A stretch of 64,000 bases of DNA, taken from the NCBI RefSeq assembly GCF_001404515.1, contig NZ_CXWE01000006.1, forward strand, positions 372,001-436,000, in the 5' to 3' direction. Shown one piece after another: positions 52,706 to 62,317 of the stretch (the first letter of the stretch is position 1; the number at the start of each line of letters is the position of its first letter). Under the pieces are notes generated by a model, which saw only the letters and a list, made by a program, of their open reading frames with translations, was not told where the DNA came from and ran no database searches. The DNA is from Roseibium album (GTDB lineage: Bacteria; Pseudomonadota; Alphaproteobacteria; Rhizobiales; Stappiaceae). A program made the translations under genes and the position numbers.

Positions 52706-54373
52706 ATGGTCTTGATGCGTTCCGTTCGTCGTCTTTCTGCCAGGTTCGGATTGGCAGGTGCTTTCGCCTTTTTCGTTTTCACAACGCCTGCAGCGGTTTT
52801 GGCTCAAACGGCGGCGAGCCAGACAGACGCGCCACCAGGAGCAGACCTTGCAGCGACAGAGCCGCAAACTCCGATCGCGATCGCCATCCAGAATGCGATG
52901 CCGGCTGATCTCCCGACCGGCCTGCAGCAGTATTACGAACATCGTGTCTTTGCACCGGTCTGGTTCGACCAGACAGGTGTCAAAGAGGACGCGCACCTGG
53001 CAATTGCCGCAATGGCCGGTGCAAATGAACATGCGCTCAATCCCAATAACTACGGCCCGCTTGAACTGGCCCAGCAGACCGAAACAGCAAAAACGCCCGA
53101 GGAATGGGCCCGGTTCGACCTTGAACTTTCGCGTCAGTTCCTGCGCTACGCAACGCATCTGTCGTCAGGGCGTGTGCAGCCGAACAAAATCAACAAGGCC
53201 CTGAACCTCTTCCCCGACCGACCGGAGCCGAAATCGTTTTTCGAAAACGCGGAGCAGGCTGTCGATTTCAGCGCGTTCCTCGACAGCCTTCCGCCCCAGT
53301 CCGACAACTACGCCAGGCTGAAACGCAGGCTCGCGCAGTACAGGGAAAAGGCGGAGGCTGGCGGTTTCACGTCCGTACCGGACGGCGACGTCCTGAAACC
53401 CGGAATGACGGACGCCAGGATCCCGTTCCTGCGCGAGCGACTGATCGAAGAAGATATTCAGATCGCCTCCAACCATTCAGGAGACATCTATGATGGAGAC
53501 CTGGTTGAGGCGGTAAAGACCTTCCAGGACCACCACGGACTGGCGACCGATGGTGTCATCGGCAAAAACACGCTTGCCCGCCTGAATGTTCCAATTCAGG
53601 ACAAGCTCATCCAGATGGAACTCAACATGGAACGCCGACGATGGATGCGGGACGATCTCGGTGATTTCTATGTTTTCGTCAATCTTGCCGACCAGAACCT
53701 CAAGGTCGTTCGCGACGGCAAGACGGTCCATACAACGCGTGTTGTTGTCGGAAAGCCCTATCATGCAACGCCGGTTTTTTCAGACCAACTGGAATATGTG
53801 GAAATCAATCCGTTCTGGAACGTGCCCTATTCAATCGCGACCAAGGAATACCTCCCAAAACTGAAACAGAACCCGTCAGCGCTCAGCAGCAAGAAAATCC
53901 GGGTTTTCCAGGACGACAGTGAAATCGCCCCCACACGGGTCGCCTGGAACAGCTATTCGGGAGGTAATTTTCCCTTCCGACTGCGCCAGGACCCGGGTGA
54001 CGGCAATGCACTCGGCCGGATCAAGTTCATGTTCCCGAACGAATTCAACATCTACATTCACGACACTCCGTCCAAATCGCTGTTCTCACGCGCGGAACGT
54101 GCCTATAGCCACGGCTGCATCCGCGCATCGAACCCGTTCGCGCTGGCAGACATTCTTCTGGCTGACAACAATTCAACGGCTGGCCACTGGGAACAGATCC
54201 GCGACAGCGGTAAACGCACCGTCATAAAGCCCCGTGTACCGGTCGAAGTTCACCTGACCTATCTGACCGCCTGGATGAACAAGGACGGATCAACGCATTT
54301 CCGGAAAGATATCTACGACAGGGACGATGTGCTCCTGAAAGCCCTTCGCAGAGCGATGACAGACAACTTGTAA
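52706..54373 (+). CDS. YcbB-type L,D-transpeptidase
   Basis: A 555-residue periplasmic enzyme forming 3-3 peptidoglycan crosslinks. Signal peptide at residues 5-34 (cleavage after VLA), an N-terminal scaffold (YYEHRVFAPVWFDQTG), a peptidoglycan-binding domain (about 230-300, VEAVKTFQDHHGLATDGVIG) and the catalytic YkuD domain with active-site Cys471 in SHGCIRASNPFALA. ATG 52706 is preferred, with AGAGGGGG upstream; frame extends upstream without protein character. The domain order matches LdtD/YcbB. Confidence 0.9.
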   Translation: MVLMRSVRRLSARFGLAGAFAFFVFTTPAAVLAQTAASQTDAPPGADLAATEPQTPIAIAIQNAMPADLPTGLQQYYEHRVFAPVWFDQTGVKEDAHLAIAAMAGANEHALNPNNYGPLELAQQTETAKTPEEWARFDLELSRQFLRYATHLSSGRVQPNKINKALNLFPDRPEPKSFFENAEQAVDFSAFLDSLPPQSDNYARLKRRLAQYREKAEAGGFTSVPDGDVLKPGMTDARIPFLRERLIEEDIQIASNHSGDIYDGDLVEAVKTFQDHHGLATDGVIGKNTLARLNVPIQDKLIQMELNMERRRWMRDDLGDFYVFVNLADQNLKVVRDGKTVHTTRVVVGKPYHATPVFSDQLEYVEINPFWNVPYSIATKEYLPKLKQNPSALSSKKIRVFQDDSEIAPTRVAWNSYSGGNFPFRLRQDPGDGNALGRIKFMFPNEFNIYIHDTPSKSLFSRAERAYSHGCIRASNPFALADILLADNNSTAGHWEQIRDSGKRTVIKPRVPVEVHLTYLTAWMNKDGSTHFRKDIYDRDDVLLKALRRAMTDNL

Positions 54374-54513
54374 GAACATAAAGCTTTGTAATTTATAAGC
54401 TTTCAGAACCGTTAAGTAATCTGAACGGACGCTGAATACGACACTCAGGATGGGTTCAATCCGGTCCACATACTCTCCGGACAGTCGCTAAAGATTGTCA
54501 TCAGGAGACACCC

Positions 54514-54702
54514 ATGTTGAACCGCCTTTTTGTCGTCCTTTTTCTAGCCCTTATTCTCGGTGGTCCGTTTGCCGCGATCATTGCGATCACAGACGGTACC
54601 AAGGCTTTCGGCAGCGAAATGCAGCAGAAAAGCATGTGTCTCGTGACCGGCACGGGGTGCGGCAATGGAAACATCATTGTCACAGTGGCGGGCCGGTTAT
54701 AA
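54514..54702 (+). CDS. Small secreted or membrane-anchored protein
   Basis: A 62-residue product: residues 1-27 are a signal peptide or anchor (MLNRLFVVLFLALILGGPFA), and the mature part is short and polar with two Cys (CLVTGTGCG) that could pair. AGGAGA is 6 bp before the ATG. It sits between the transpeptidase and an ArsR-type regulator and is followed by a long hairpin. No family is recognised. Confidence 0.6.
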   Translation: MLNRLFVVLFLALILGGPFAAIIAITDGTKAFGSEMQQKSMCLVTGTGCGNGNIIVTVAGRL

Positions 54703-54712
54703 AAGAACTTGC

Positions 54713-54750
54713 AAATTTCAAGATGTGACCTGCTCACAATCTTGAAGTTT
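54713..54750. terminator. Long hairpin between the small secreted protein and the ArsR-type regulator
   Basis: TTCAAGATGTGA pairs with TCACAATCTTGAA with one bulged base, around a five-base loop, followed by GTTTT. It fits a terminator for the small gene. Because it lies 27 bp before the regulator start, it could instead, or also, be an operator. Confidence 0.65.
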
Positions 54751-54776
54751 TCCCCGGTGTTTGGCAGAGTTGGATT

Positions 54777-55118
54777 ATGGACTATAAATCTCTTGAAGAT
54801 AAAGCAGAATCCGCGGCTGACTTTTTAAAGATGATGGCGTCAGCACCGCGTCTGCTCTTGATGTGCCTTGTCCTGGAAGAAGAACGCTGCGTAAGTGAAC
54901 TTGCCGAGGTAACCGGCATGCGCATGCCGACCGTTTCTCAGCAGCTTGCCTTGCTGCGCGCCCAGGGGCTCGTGTCGACCCGTCGCGAAGGAACGACCAT
55001 CTATTATCGTTTGGCCAGCGAGCCCGTAAAAGACGTTATGGCCATGCTTTACAAGCATTTCTGTGCCGATGCGGAGATCCCGGTCGCAAAGCACCTGGAA
55101 ACGCTCGACGCAGGCTAG
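54777..55118 (+). CDS. BigR/SqrR-like ArsR-family regulator
   Basis: A 113-residue winged-helix repressor: recognition helix MPTVSQQLALLRAQGLVS and wing REGTTIYYRLA. Cys are at residues 30, 38 and about 99 (KHFCADAE). In BigR/SqrR, persulfide sensors that control sulfide oxidation, one Cys near residue 41 and one near 107 in equivalent helices form a polysulfide bridge; C30 and C99 are at comparable spacing. The assignment is plausible but needs alignment. No sulfide gene adjoins it; creA follows convergently. Confidence 0.75.
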   Translation: MDYKSLEDKAESAADFLKMMASAPRLLLMCLVLEEERCVSELAEVTGMRMPTVSQQLALLRAQGLVSTRREGTTIYYRLASEPVKDVMAMLYKHFCADAEIPVAKHLETLDAG

Positions 55119-55154
55119 TCAACGCACGCCGAGATCTTTTCAAATCAGTTCAGA

Positions 55155-55670
55155 TCAGTCCGTCACGTAGTCACCGCATTTTGGCGGCTCCTTGTCGCCC
55201 CAGGGCATGAGCGGAACGGTCGACGTTGAATTCTTCGGGCTGCCCTCAATCAACTTGTCCGAATAAACCAGATAAACCAGCACATTCCGCTTGGCATCAC
55301 ATCCACGCACGATGCGCATTTTCTTGAACACGAGCGAGCGACGCTGGCGGAACATTTCCTCGCCCTGCTCGAACTCTTCCTTGATTGTCACCGGACCGAC
55401 CTGACGACAGGCCAGAGAAACGTCAGAAACCTCCTCCGCCACACCGAGCCATCCGGAAACACCGCCCTTTTCCGGGACGGTAAAGTGACAGGAAACACCC
55501 TCCACAAGCGGATCGTCGATCGCGTAGGTTGCCAGCTTGTGATCGGGCGTGAGAAGTTTCCAAACGGTAGATTTCTTGAAAATCAGGTCGGGCTCGTCAG
55601 CCGACAACGCTGTGCCAGCTCCTAGAACGCAAGCGGCCAGCGCAAGTGCTGCGGCATTGAGAAAACGCAT
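55155..55670 (-). CDS. creA: CreA family periplasmic protein
   Basis: A 171-residue exported protein of the widely conserved but functionally unknown CreA family. Signal peptide at residues 1-23 (ends TALSA), then the body KSTVWKLLTPDHKLATYAID, VSCHFTVPEKGG, and VRGCDAKRNVLVYLVYSDK, which are family hallmarks. GGAGG lies 7 bp before ATG 55670. An in-frame ATG 33 bp upstream is less likely. Confidence 0.88.
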   Translation of the reverse strand: MRFLNAAALALAACVLGAGTALSADEPDLIFKKSTVWKLLTPDHKLATYAIDDPLVEGVSCHFTVPEKGGVSGWLGVAEEVSDVSLACRQVGPVTIKEEFEQGEEMFRQRRSLVFKKMRIVRGCDAKRNVLVYLVYSDKLIEGSPKNSTSTVPLMPWGDKEPPKCGDYVTD

Positions 55671-55824
55671 CAAAGAACCTCCAAGTGCTGAATTTCCTGA
55701 CATGTGGGGATCGCGCCCGGTTGATCAAGCAACCTGAGGACTTCTGCACAAACAAAACGCGCGCCGTTCGGCGCGCGCAATTCGCAAAGCTGCTCCCGGA
55801 CATGATCCGTCGCGGTTGTTCGGG

Positions 55825-57051
55825 CTACCGGACACCTTCCAGCAGTACTTTAGGCTCTTCAAATTCACCTTGATCTGTCAGCGTGTTCTCGAAATCCTGG
55901 TCTTCGTCTGCAGTTTCGACAATATCGTCCGCGGACAAATCGAGGATTTCTTCGTCGCCGGGTTCCTCTGCCCCCGGGCCGTCCAACAATGAGGCCGCAA
56001 AATCATTGTCGGAAACGAGTTCGCTCACATCCGTTTCGCTCTCAACGACTTCCTCGACTGGCTGCGGACTGATCTCGGCAACGCTCCGTGATGTCTCGAC
56101 AAAACCTTCAAGGGCGTCCTGAAGATCGGCGCAGCGTTCGCGTGACCAGATTTGCGGCTGATCGAGGCCCAGGGCTTCGTCATAGGCGCGCGCGACATTG
56201 AACGGCAGGGACAATTCAAAATCAGCTCTGGATCCGAATTGCGGTTCCAGCGTGTCCTTGACGGCGGCAAACGTGTCCTTGATGCCCAGGCTTTGCTCAA
56301 CGCATGCAGATGCCGCGTCCCGCAGTGTTGTTACGAAGTCGCGCGTGTTTTCGATTGCCTGAGCTACAGCCGCCACGTCTTTTGCCGACCGACCGCGACC
56401 TGGCATCAGCGACGTTGGCCGGAAGGCCATGATCCTGTCGAGCGCTCTCGGCCAATCGGCAAGATGCGCGTCGCCGCAATATGGTGCAGCGTTGGATTGA
56501 ACGAGATCGCCTGCATAAAGCACACCTGTTTTCGGTACCCAAACGACAAGATCTCCCATCGTATGGCCACGCCCCAGATGCATCACCCGTACATCGAGCC
56601 TTCCGAGATCGATCGACATGGACGACGCGACGGTCATGCTCGGCAGGCTGACTGTCATGCCAGCAGGCAACGTGGAAAACAGGGCGGGTTGCCGATCCAG
56701 CGATACCAGGATCTCCTCTGCGCCCCGGGTGTCCATCATGCGCCGGGTCAAGTCGGATGCCACTATTTCGCCGGCTTCAAATGCACTTGCGCCAAGCGTG
56801 CTGTCGGCGTGAAAGTGGGTCAGCAAAACCTGTTTTACGGGTTTGTCCGTTATATCTCTGATTTTCTGAAGAACGATTGCAGCAAGGTCGGGTGTCGCCT
56901 GGGCATCGACGATCAGGACACCCCGCTCACCGATGATCACACCGGTATTGGAACATCCGTCAGCACTGAAAGCATAACAACCGCGACCAAGTTCCTCGAG
57001 CCTTGCATTTGCTCCGGGGACGACCTCGGCGTTGTTGGAATCGCTTGTCAT
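55825..57051 (-). CDS. Metallo-beta-lactamase-fold protein with altered HxHxDH motif
   Basis: A 408-residue protein. MBL-fold elements are in place: VLIVDAQATPD, the metal motif region LTHFHADSTLGASAF, GRGHTMGDLVVWVPKTGVLYAGD and SLMPGRG. The second half of the motif is HxHxDS, so one metal-binding His is missing. The domain ends near residue 300; a 100-residue acidic C-terminal tail rich in Glu and Asp follows. Relatives in alphaproteobacteria resemble SoxH/quinoprotein-relay hydrolases. ATG 57051 has GAGG 6 bp upstream. Confidence 0.78.
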   Translation of the reverse strand: MTSDSNNAEVVPGANARLEELGRGCYAFSADGCSNTGVIIGERGVLIVDAQATPDLAAIVLQKIRDITDKPVKQVLLTHFHADSTLGASAFEAGEIVASDLTRRMMDTRGAEEILVSLDRQPALFSTLPAGMTVSLPSMTVASSMSIDLGRLDVRVMHLGRGHTMGDLVVWVPKTGVLYAGDLVQSNAAPYCGDAHLADWPRALDRIMAFRPTSLMPGRGRSAKDVAAVAQAIENTRDFVTTLRDAASACVEQSLGIKDTFAAVKDTLEPQFGSRADFELSLPFNVARAYDEALGLDQPQIWSRERCADLQDALEGFVETSRSVAEISPQPVEEVVESETDVSELVSDNDFAASLLDGPGAEEPGDEEILDLSADDIVETADEDQDFENTLTDQGEFEEPKVLLEGVR

Positions 57052-57683
57052 TGCGGCCTCGCTTTCATGCCAGCTATCTGTTTGACTTCCAGGACCATTC
57101 GACTTGCCATACACCAACTTCCTGTTGACCTTAGCGTCTCAGTTTCCGTCTCTGATTCGCAATTTTTCACGCACCAAATCCTTGAATATTGCCTCGTTAT
57201 CAACAGATAGGTCCGCAATTTACATCACTTCACGACTTCAAAGGCTCAAGCTCTCTGTCAAAATTGCTTTCTCTTCCCGCACGTTTGCGAAGTAGCTGTC
57301 ACTGTCTTTCGCGAACATTTCGAATGGCTATACTTGCCAGAGCTTTTTTTGAGAACACGGATTCACTTGATGAAACCAATTCGGCTGAATTCCGAGGCGC
57401 GAAGCGCTTCACGATGCAGGGTACCTGGCAAGCACCACAACGACAGAGAAGGGCTGAATTGTCCCACCGAAGGCACGGTAATCACGCCTGCGGACGTCGT
57501 TGTGCCCTGCTTGCGGTCAACTGCATCGCTGCACTCCCCGCACCCAACCGGCAATCCGGAAAACCGGGTCGAGCAGCTCCGTATTCACTAACAAGGCTCT
57601 AGTGATACAAAATGGCCGGAAAACGGCATTCGTTGCCGCCAATACGTTTTGGCGGAAGGACGTCCTGAAGGCAGCAAAACCTC
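57052..57683. other. About 630 bp without a supported gene
   Basis: Two overlapping + strand frames (57189-57602 and 57334-57591) have no ribosome-binding site and no recognisable protein features. The right end holds two inverted repeats that may be operator sites of the MarR gene: CCGCCAA-N6-TTGGCGG at 57636-57655 and AGGACGTCCT at 57657-57666. Confidence 0.45.
57636..57666. promoter_or_regulatory. Inverted repeats upstream of the MarR gene
   Basis: A 7-6-7 repeat (57636-57655) followed directly by a 10-bp perfect palindrome (57657-57666). They end 17 bp before the MarR start and overlap where its leader must lie, which fits autorepression. Confidence 0.4.
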
Positions 57684-58184
57684 ATGTCAGAAAACGACAC
57701 ACCAACTACTGTATCGGAATCCAGCGAAACCAAGGACAGGCCAGTCCTGAAGCTGAACTGCTTCCTGCCGTATCAGCTCAGTCATCTCGCAGAGACGGTA
57801 AGCCGGTCATTTTCAAAGATCTACGCTGAAAAATATGGCATCGGCATCCCCGAATGGCGAGTGATAGCAACGCTTGGCGAATATGAAGTCGTCACGGCGC
57901 GCGATGTCAGCTCCTCGACCTCGATGCACAAGACAAAGGTTAGCCGCGCGGTTGCAGCGCTGGAAAAGCGCGGATTTGTGGCACGGGACAAAAACCCTGA
58001 CGACATGCGTGAACAAACCCTCAGGCTGACGGAGACGGGTATCGCCGTCTACGAGGATATCATTCCAAAGGCCCTGGCTTATTCGGAAGGGCTGCAAGCT
58101 GCTCTTACCCCTGGGCAGCAAGAGTTGCTGAACGAGATTTTCAACCGGCTGCATCAAGCCGCTCGCGAGCGCGATATCGAATAG
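57684..58184 (+). CDS. MarR family transcriptional regulator
   Basis: A 166-residue regulator. The winged helix has RDVSSSTSMHKTKVSRAVAA (recognition) and wing KNPDDMREQTLRLTETG; flanking helices form the dimer interface, typical of MarR. The N-terminal 25 residues are polar and extra. The adjacent MBL-fold and DUF2865 genes are not obvious targets. No strong ribosome-binding site is seen (GAAGG, 12 bp upstream). Confidence 0.87.
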   Translation: MSENDTPTTVSESSETKDRPVLKLNCFLPYQLSHLAETVSRSFSKIYAEKYGIGIPEWRVIATLGEYEVVTARDVSSSTSMHKTKVSRAVAALEKRGFVARDKNPDDMREQTLRLTETGIAVYEDIIPKALAYSEGLQAALTPGQQELLNEIFNRLHQAARERDIE

Positions 58185-58316
58185 GCAATTCTCCGCGATG
58201 CCCCGGCGCATTAACCGAACGTGAGAGCTTTCGTTGCTATTGTGGGATGCAAGAGGGATACTTGACCGACCGTTGTTGACGGTTCGGCGCGGGGACAGCG
58301 TTGCAGGGGATGAGCG

Positions 58317-59663
58317 ATGAGGCTTCGAAAAAAAGCCAAGTCAGTCATATTTTCTCAAGCCTTTTGCTTGGTTGCAGCAATTGTGCTGCCGATTGACGCT
58401 GCCTATTCGGCAAGCTGCTCCGCATTGAAATCCGAATTGCGAAAACTGGAATCAGCTTCCGGATCCCAAACGCCGGCAGCTCGAAAGTGGTCCTCCGCCA
58501 AAAGGCAACAGCAAAAAGCTATTACGGCTGCAACACGCGATGCGCGGCATTTCGGTTGCTCAAATACAAATTCGGCAAAGTGCAGAGATCTCAACGGCAA
58601 GATCAAACGCATGAATTCAAATCTGGCCGCGATCGAACGACAATTGGCGAGATCGGGTGGCACATCCTCAAAGAATACGAGAAAAGTGCGGCAGGTTCGA
58701 GCTGCGCTTGAGAAACAAAACTGCAATGCCCCGGCCAGATCACGTCAGGCAAGGGTGGAAAAGCCGGTAAACGGCGAAAAGCAGAAGTCGTTTTTCGCCC
58801 GTCTGTTCAATTCCGAGCCCAGGGTCGAAGAGGTGGCAGCCAAGACCGGTGACCGGGAAATCGCGTCCGTCAGATCCACGCGCAACACCGGTGCGAGCCC
58901 GTTGCGGCTGCCAGCCGGAGGGGCGTTCCGGACACTTTGCGTGCGCACCTGCGACGGATATTATTTTCCCGTCAGCTTTTCGACCGGGAGAAGCCAGTTC
59001 GCAAATGACGAGGCACGCTGTTCGGAAATATGTCCGGCGGCTCCAACCGAACTTTATGTTTATCGCAACCCAGGCGGCGACCAGTCCGAGATGATGTCTC
59101 TGGCCGGAGTTCCTTATGCCGATCAACCGTTCGCGTTTCGCTACAAGGCCGAATTCGTCGAAGGCTGCAGCTGCCGCCTCTCAAAGAAATCGAAAAACCG
59201 GTCTGCATGGTCTGAAGTAGGCACGTCATCGGAAAACCGGGTCTTCTTTTCCGATATCAGCAGCGGGCTTCCGCAACGCGACCGGCAGCCGGCATCGGGC
59301 ACCACCTTTGAAGAGGCAACACCGGCTGCCTCACCGCTCTCAAGACTGCCGCTCAACAAGACCCAGTTGCCGCCCTATGAAGACCCCGGCACCCTTTTCA
59401 ACATTGAAAAAGGGTTCGATGTGACGGCTGTCCTGGCATTGGACCAGAACTCCTCCGGAGCCGTCACCGACAATTCGACGTCGGACAATGTATTGCAGGA
59501 TGGCTTCCCCCTGCTTTCGCTTCGCACGCAGACGGAAGAGGGATCGGTTGAGACCGTTGCAGCTTCGCCGGTCTTCAAGACTGACGATCCGGGATTCCGG
59601 CCGGCTCCGGAACGTTCCTCCCCGGTCAGGGTAGTCGGTCCAGAATATTTCGTCGCCCAATAA
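58317..59663 (+). CDS. DUF2865 exported protein
   Basis: A 448-residue protein with a signal peptide (residues 1-32, ends AYSA). An N-terminal coiled-coil-rich region (residues 33-140) precedes the DUF2865 domain, recognised by [36 protein letters not shown] and QPFAFRYK. The C-terminal third is low complexity. The family is restricted mainly to alphaproteobacteria and its function is unknown. The last 38 bp overlap the 3' end of gltX on the other strand. Confidence 0.86.
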   Translation: MRLRKKAKSVIFSQAFCLVAAIVLPIDAAYSASCSALKSELRKLESASGSQTPAARKWSSAKRQQQKAITAATRDARHFGCSNTNSAKCRDLNGKIKRMNSNLAAIERQLARSGGTSSKNTRKVRQVRAALEKQNCNAPARSRQARVEKPVNGEKQKSFFARLFNSEPRVEEVAAKTGDREIASVRSTRNTGASPLRLPAGGAFRTLCVRTCDGYYFPVSFSTGRSQFANDEARCSEICPAAPTELYVYRNPGGDQSEMMSLAGVPYADQPFAFRYKAEFVEGCSCRLSKKSKNRSAWSEVGTSSENRVFFSDISSGLPQRDRQPASGTTFEEATPAASPLSRLPLNKTQLPPYEDPGTLFNIEKGFDVTAVLALDQNSSGAVTDNSTSDNVLQDGFPLLSLRTQTEEGSVETVAASPVFKTDDPGFRPAPERSSPVRVVGPEYFVAQ

Positions 59664-60987
59664 GGGGCAGCATCGCCTTCATATCCGGTCCATGATCCAT
59701 TCCGGTGAGCACCCGCCGGAGCGGCATGAAGAGACCGCGCCCCTTGCGTCCCGTTTCCGATTTCAGTGCCGATGTCCACGCACTCCACGTTTCGGGCGTT
59801 ATCTCCCCATCCGGAAGGAAATTGCGAGTTTTGGCGACAAATTCACGGTCTTCGTCTTCGATCCGCGAAACGACCGGCCCCGTCACGATCTGCCAGAAAT
59901 CCGCAGCATCGTTTACCGTTTCGCAGTTACCGCGGACCGTTTCCCAAAAATCCGCGCCTGCTTCGATGCCCAGGTCGGCCAGTCGATCGCTAACAGCTTC
60001 ATAGGGCAACTCATGAACCAGGCGAGCGTTCAGATTCTTGAGTTCCTCGGGATCAAACTTCGCAGACGATCTCGATATGCTCGCAAGATCGAATTTTCCG
60101 ATCAGCGCATCCATGTCCTGCACAGGTTCGACGGCCTGACTTGTGCCTGTCAGAACGGCGAGCGAGGCAACGGACATCGGTTCCAGACCTGCTTCGCGAA
60201 GCGATCCAATTGACAAGGCGCCCTTGCGTTTGGAGAGCCCTTCACCATCTCGAGTGGTCAGAAGATTGTGGTGACCGAATATCGGGGCAGCAGCGCCCAG
60301 CGCTTCGAAGATGGCGATTTGCACGCCGGTGTTTGCCACGTGATCTTCACCACGGATGACATGGGTGATCCCCATGTCGATGTCGTCGACAATCGACGGC
60401 AGGGTATACAGATAGGTTCCATCCGCCCGGATCAGGACCGGATCGGACATTGAAGACAGATCAACGGACTGCTCTCCCCGGCAAAGATCGTTCCAGGTGA
60501 CATCGGTGCGCTTCGTCTCAAACGGATCCGCGTCGTGATTGGGCAGAATGAAGCGCCAGTGCGGCCTACGGCCTTCGGCCTCGAATGCCGCCCTCTCCTC
60601 CGCTGTTTGCTTCAAACCCGCCCGGTCATAGACAGGAGGTCTGCCGAGCGAACGCTGTCGCGACCTGCGCCGATCCAGTTCTTCCGGTGTTTCGTAACAG
60701 GGATAGAGCAGACCCGCATCTTTCAGTTTTTGAGAGGCCACGTCGTAGCTCGCAACGCGACGGGACTGACGCTCGATAAAATCCGGAATAATGCCGAGCC
60801 ACCGAAGATCCTTCTCGATCGATTCTGCATATTCCTGCTTCGAGCGCTCCAGATCGGTATCATCGAAACGCAGAACGAAACGCCCGCCTTCTTTCCTGGA
60901 AAAGAGCCAGTTGAAGAGTGCAGGACGGCTGTTGCCGATATGAATGTGGCCGGTCGGCGACGGCGCAAAGCGAACAGTTACGGTCAT
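59626..60987 (-). CDS. gltX: Glutamate--tRNA ligase (GltX2 type)
   Basis: Class I synthetase of 453 residues with [20 protein letters not shown] (HIGH motif) and [11 protein letters not shown] (KMSKS equivalent). The shortish length and divergent anticodon-binding domain match the second GltX of alphaproteobacteria, which may charge tRNA-Glu or be discriminating for tRNA-Gln via later amidation. Only one gltX lies in this window, so whether a second exists is unknown. It is the last gene of nadE-MFS-gltX on the minus strand. Confidence 0.9.
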   Translation of the reverse strand: MTVTVRFAPSPTGHIHIGNSRPALFNWLFSRKEGGRFVLRFDDTDLERSKQEYAESIEKDLRWLGIIPDFIERQSRRVASYDVASQKLKDAGLLYPCYETPEELDRRRSRQRSLGRPPVYDRAGLKQTAEERAAFEAEGRRPHWRFILPNHDADPFETKRTDVTWNDLCRGEQSVDLSSMSDPVLIRADGTYLYTLPSIVDDIDMGITHVIRGEDHVANTGVQIAIFEALGAAAPIFGHHNLLTTRDGEGLSKRKGALSIGSLREAGLEPMSVASLAVLTGTSQAVEPVQDMDALIGKFDLASISRSSAKFDPEELKNLNARLVHELPYEAVSDRLADLGIEAGADFWETVRGNCETVNDAADFWQIVTGPVVSRIEDEDREFVAKTRNFLPDGEITPETWSAWTSALKSETGRKGRGLFMPLRRVLTGMDHGPDMKAMLPLIGRRNILDRLP

Positions 60988-61042
60988 GAGGCTTCAGTTA
61001 GCCGCTGGCGGGACGCGCGGCAACCCAAAACTGCCGCCAAAT

Positions 61043-62257
61043 TCAACTATGTTGATCCGACCGGTAGGCGCGCGCGGCCAATGCCAGAACAGCGGCGAAA
61101 ACGAGACAGTAAATCCCCATTGCCGTCACCTGCGCATCGAACGAGACGCCGATGTCGATCAGCCAGCCGACGAGTCCGGGCCCGGCTGCGGAGGCAAAGA
61201 CCATGATCGAAAAAGCGACAGCGCGTATCGCTCCCATATGACGCGTGCCATAAACTTCCGGCCAGAAAGCGCCGACAAGTGTGCCATTGAAGCCGTTTCC
61301 TATCCCGACCAGTCCCAGAAACACGAATGCGGCAATCTGTGCGTCGACATTTGCCAGAACGAAACAGGCAACGCACAAAGGCATCAGCGTATAGGGAAGC
61401 AACTGTCTCGCCGAGAACCTGTCGATCAGTGGTCCGATAATGAGCGATGCAATGACGACGCCGCTTGCCATGAGAAGAAACGCGCTTGCAAAAACTTCCA
61501 GAGACCAGCCACGCAGTTCAACGAGATACACCTGGTGGAACAGGACCGCGGTGCCGATAAAGGCAGGCGCATTGACACCGCAGGACACCAGCCAGAAGCG
61601 AGGATCCCGGAGCACCTCTGCGCGTGTCCACTGCCGGCCCTCGGCCTTTGCGGCAGCGACCTCTGCCGTCGAGGGTATCCGGTCCTTTGCCAGAAGTACG
61701 AAAAGTACGGGCATGGCGACAAGGATCAGCACCAGCGACGAAACGGTCCAGGCGCCGCGCCAGCCGATAGTTCCGCTCAGAATGACGAAGCAGAGCGGAA
61801 ACAGCGCTTCAGCGGTCGGAAACCCGAGCATTGAAATCGAGACCGCCCTGCCCCGTTGCGCAGAAAACCACCGTCCGGCTGCGGTCACCGAGGTATGTGT
61901 CATCATGCCCTGCCCGCACAGACGCAGACCGTAAAAGGCAAACGCAACCATCCAGACTGCAAATGCGTGTGCCAGGGCGAGGCAGAACAATGCAAACCCG
62001 GCCATCACTGCCATTGCGATCTTCTGCACCGGATAATGATCAAGGCTCTTTCCGACATATGGCAGGGTTAGCGCACTGCCGAGCGTCGCCACCATGTAAA
62101 GCAGACCGAGATCACCGTGGCTCAACCCGAATTCTGCCCGCAGATCCCCGGCCGACAACGAAATGAAAAACGTCTGTCCGAAACCGGAAAACGTCGTCAA
62201 CAAGTAGCTGGCCGACAGCCAGCGCGCATTGTCGCGCAGGAAAGTAAAGTAGGTCAT
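61043..62257 (-). CDS. MFS permease
   Basis: A 404-residue protein with 12 predicted helices. Family hallmarks are GFGQTFFISLSAGDL, GLLYMVATLGSALTLPYVGK (loop 2-3) and WFSAQRGRAVSISMLGFPTA in the central part. No substrate-specific motif is recognised; it resembles the monocarboxylate/oxalate-formate antiporter-like subgroup. ATG 62257 is used; a GTG at 62263 is also in frame. Confidence 0.84.
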   Translation of the reverse strand: MTYFTFLRDNARWLSASYLLTTFSGFGQTFFISLSAGDLRAEFGLSHGDLGLLYMVATLGSALTLPYVGKSLDHYPVQKIAMAVMAGFALFCLALAHAFAVWMVAFAFYGLRLCGQGMMTHTSVTAAGRWFSAQRGRAVSISMLGFPTAEALFPLCFVILSGTIGWRGAWTVSSLVLILVAMPVLFVLLAKDRIPSTAEVAAAKAEGRQWTRAEVLRDPRFWLVSCGVNAPAFIGTAVLFHQVYLVELRGWSLEVFASAFLLMASGVVIASLIIGPLIDRFSARQLLPYTLMPLCVACFVLANVDAQIAAFVFLGLVGIGNGFNGTLVGAFWPEVYGTRHMGAIRAVAFSIMVFASAAGPGLVGWLIDIGVSFDAQVTAMGIYCLVFAAVLALAARAYRSDQHS

Positions 62258-62317
62258 ATGCACGAAGCCGATGGCCCGTAACGGACCTCAAGGGAAGGAT
62301 GTCGGCTCCGGATTAGT

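Noticed and set aside
54373..54420. Hairpin AAAGCTT...AAGCTTT after the L,D-transpeptidase stop
   Set aside because: Short AT-rich stem without a T-run; too weak to call a terminator.
57189..57602. 137-codon + strand frame in the gap before the MarR gene
   Set aside because: Low-complexity, basic, no start signal and no recognisable family; overlapping frames of similar quality exist nearby.
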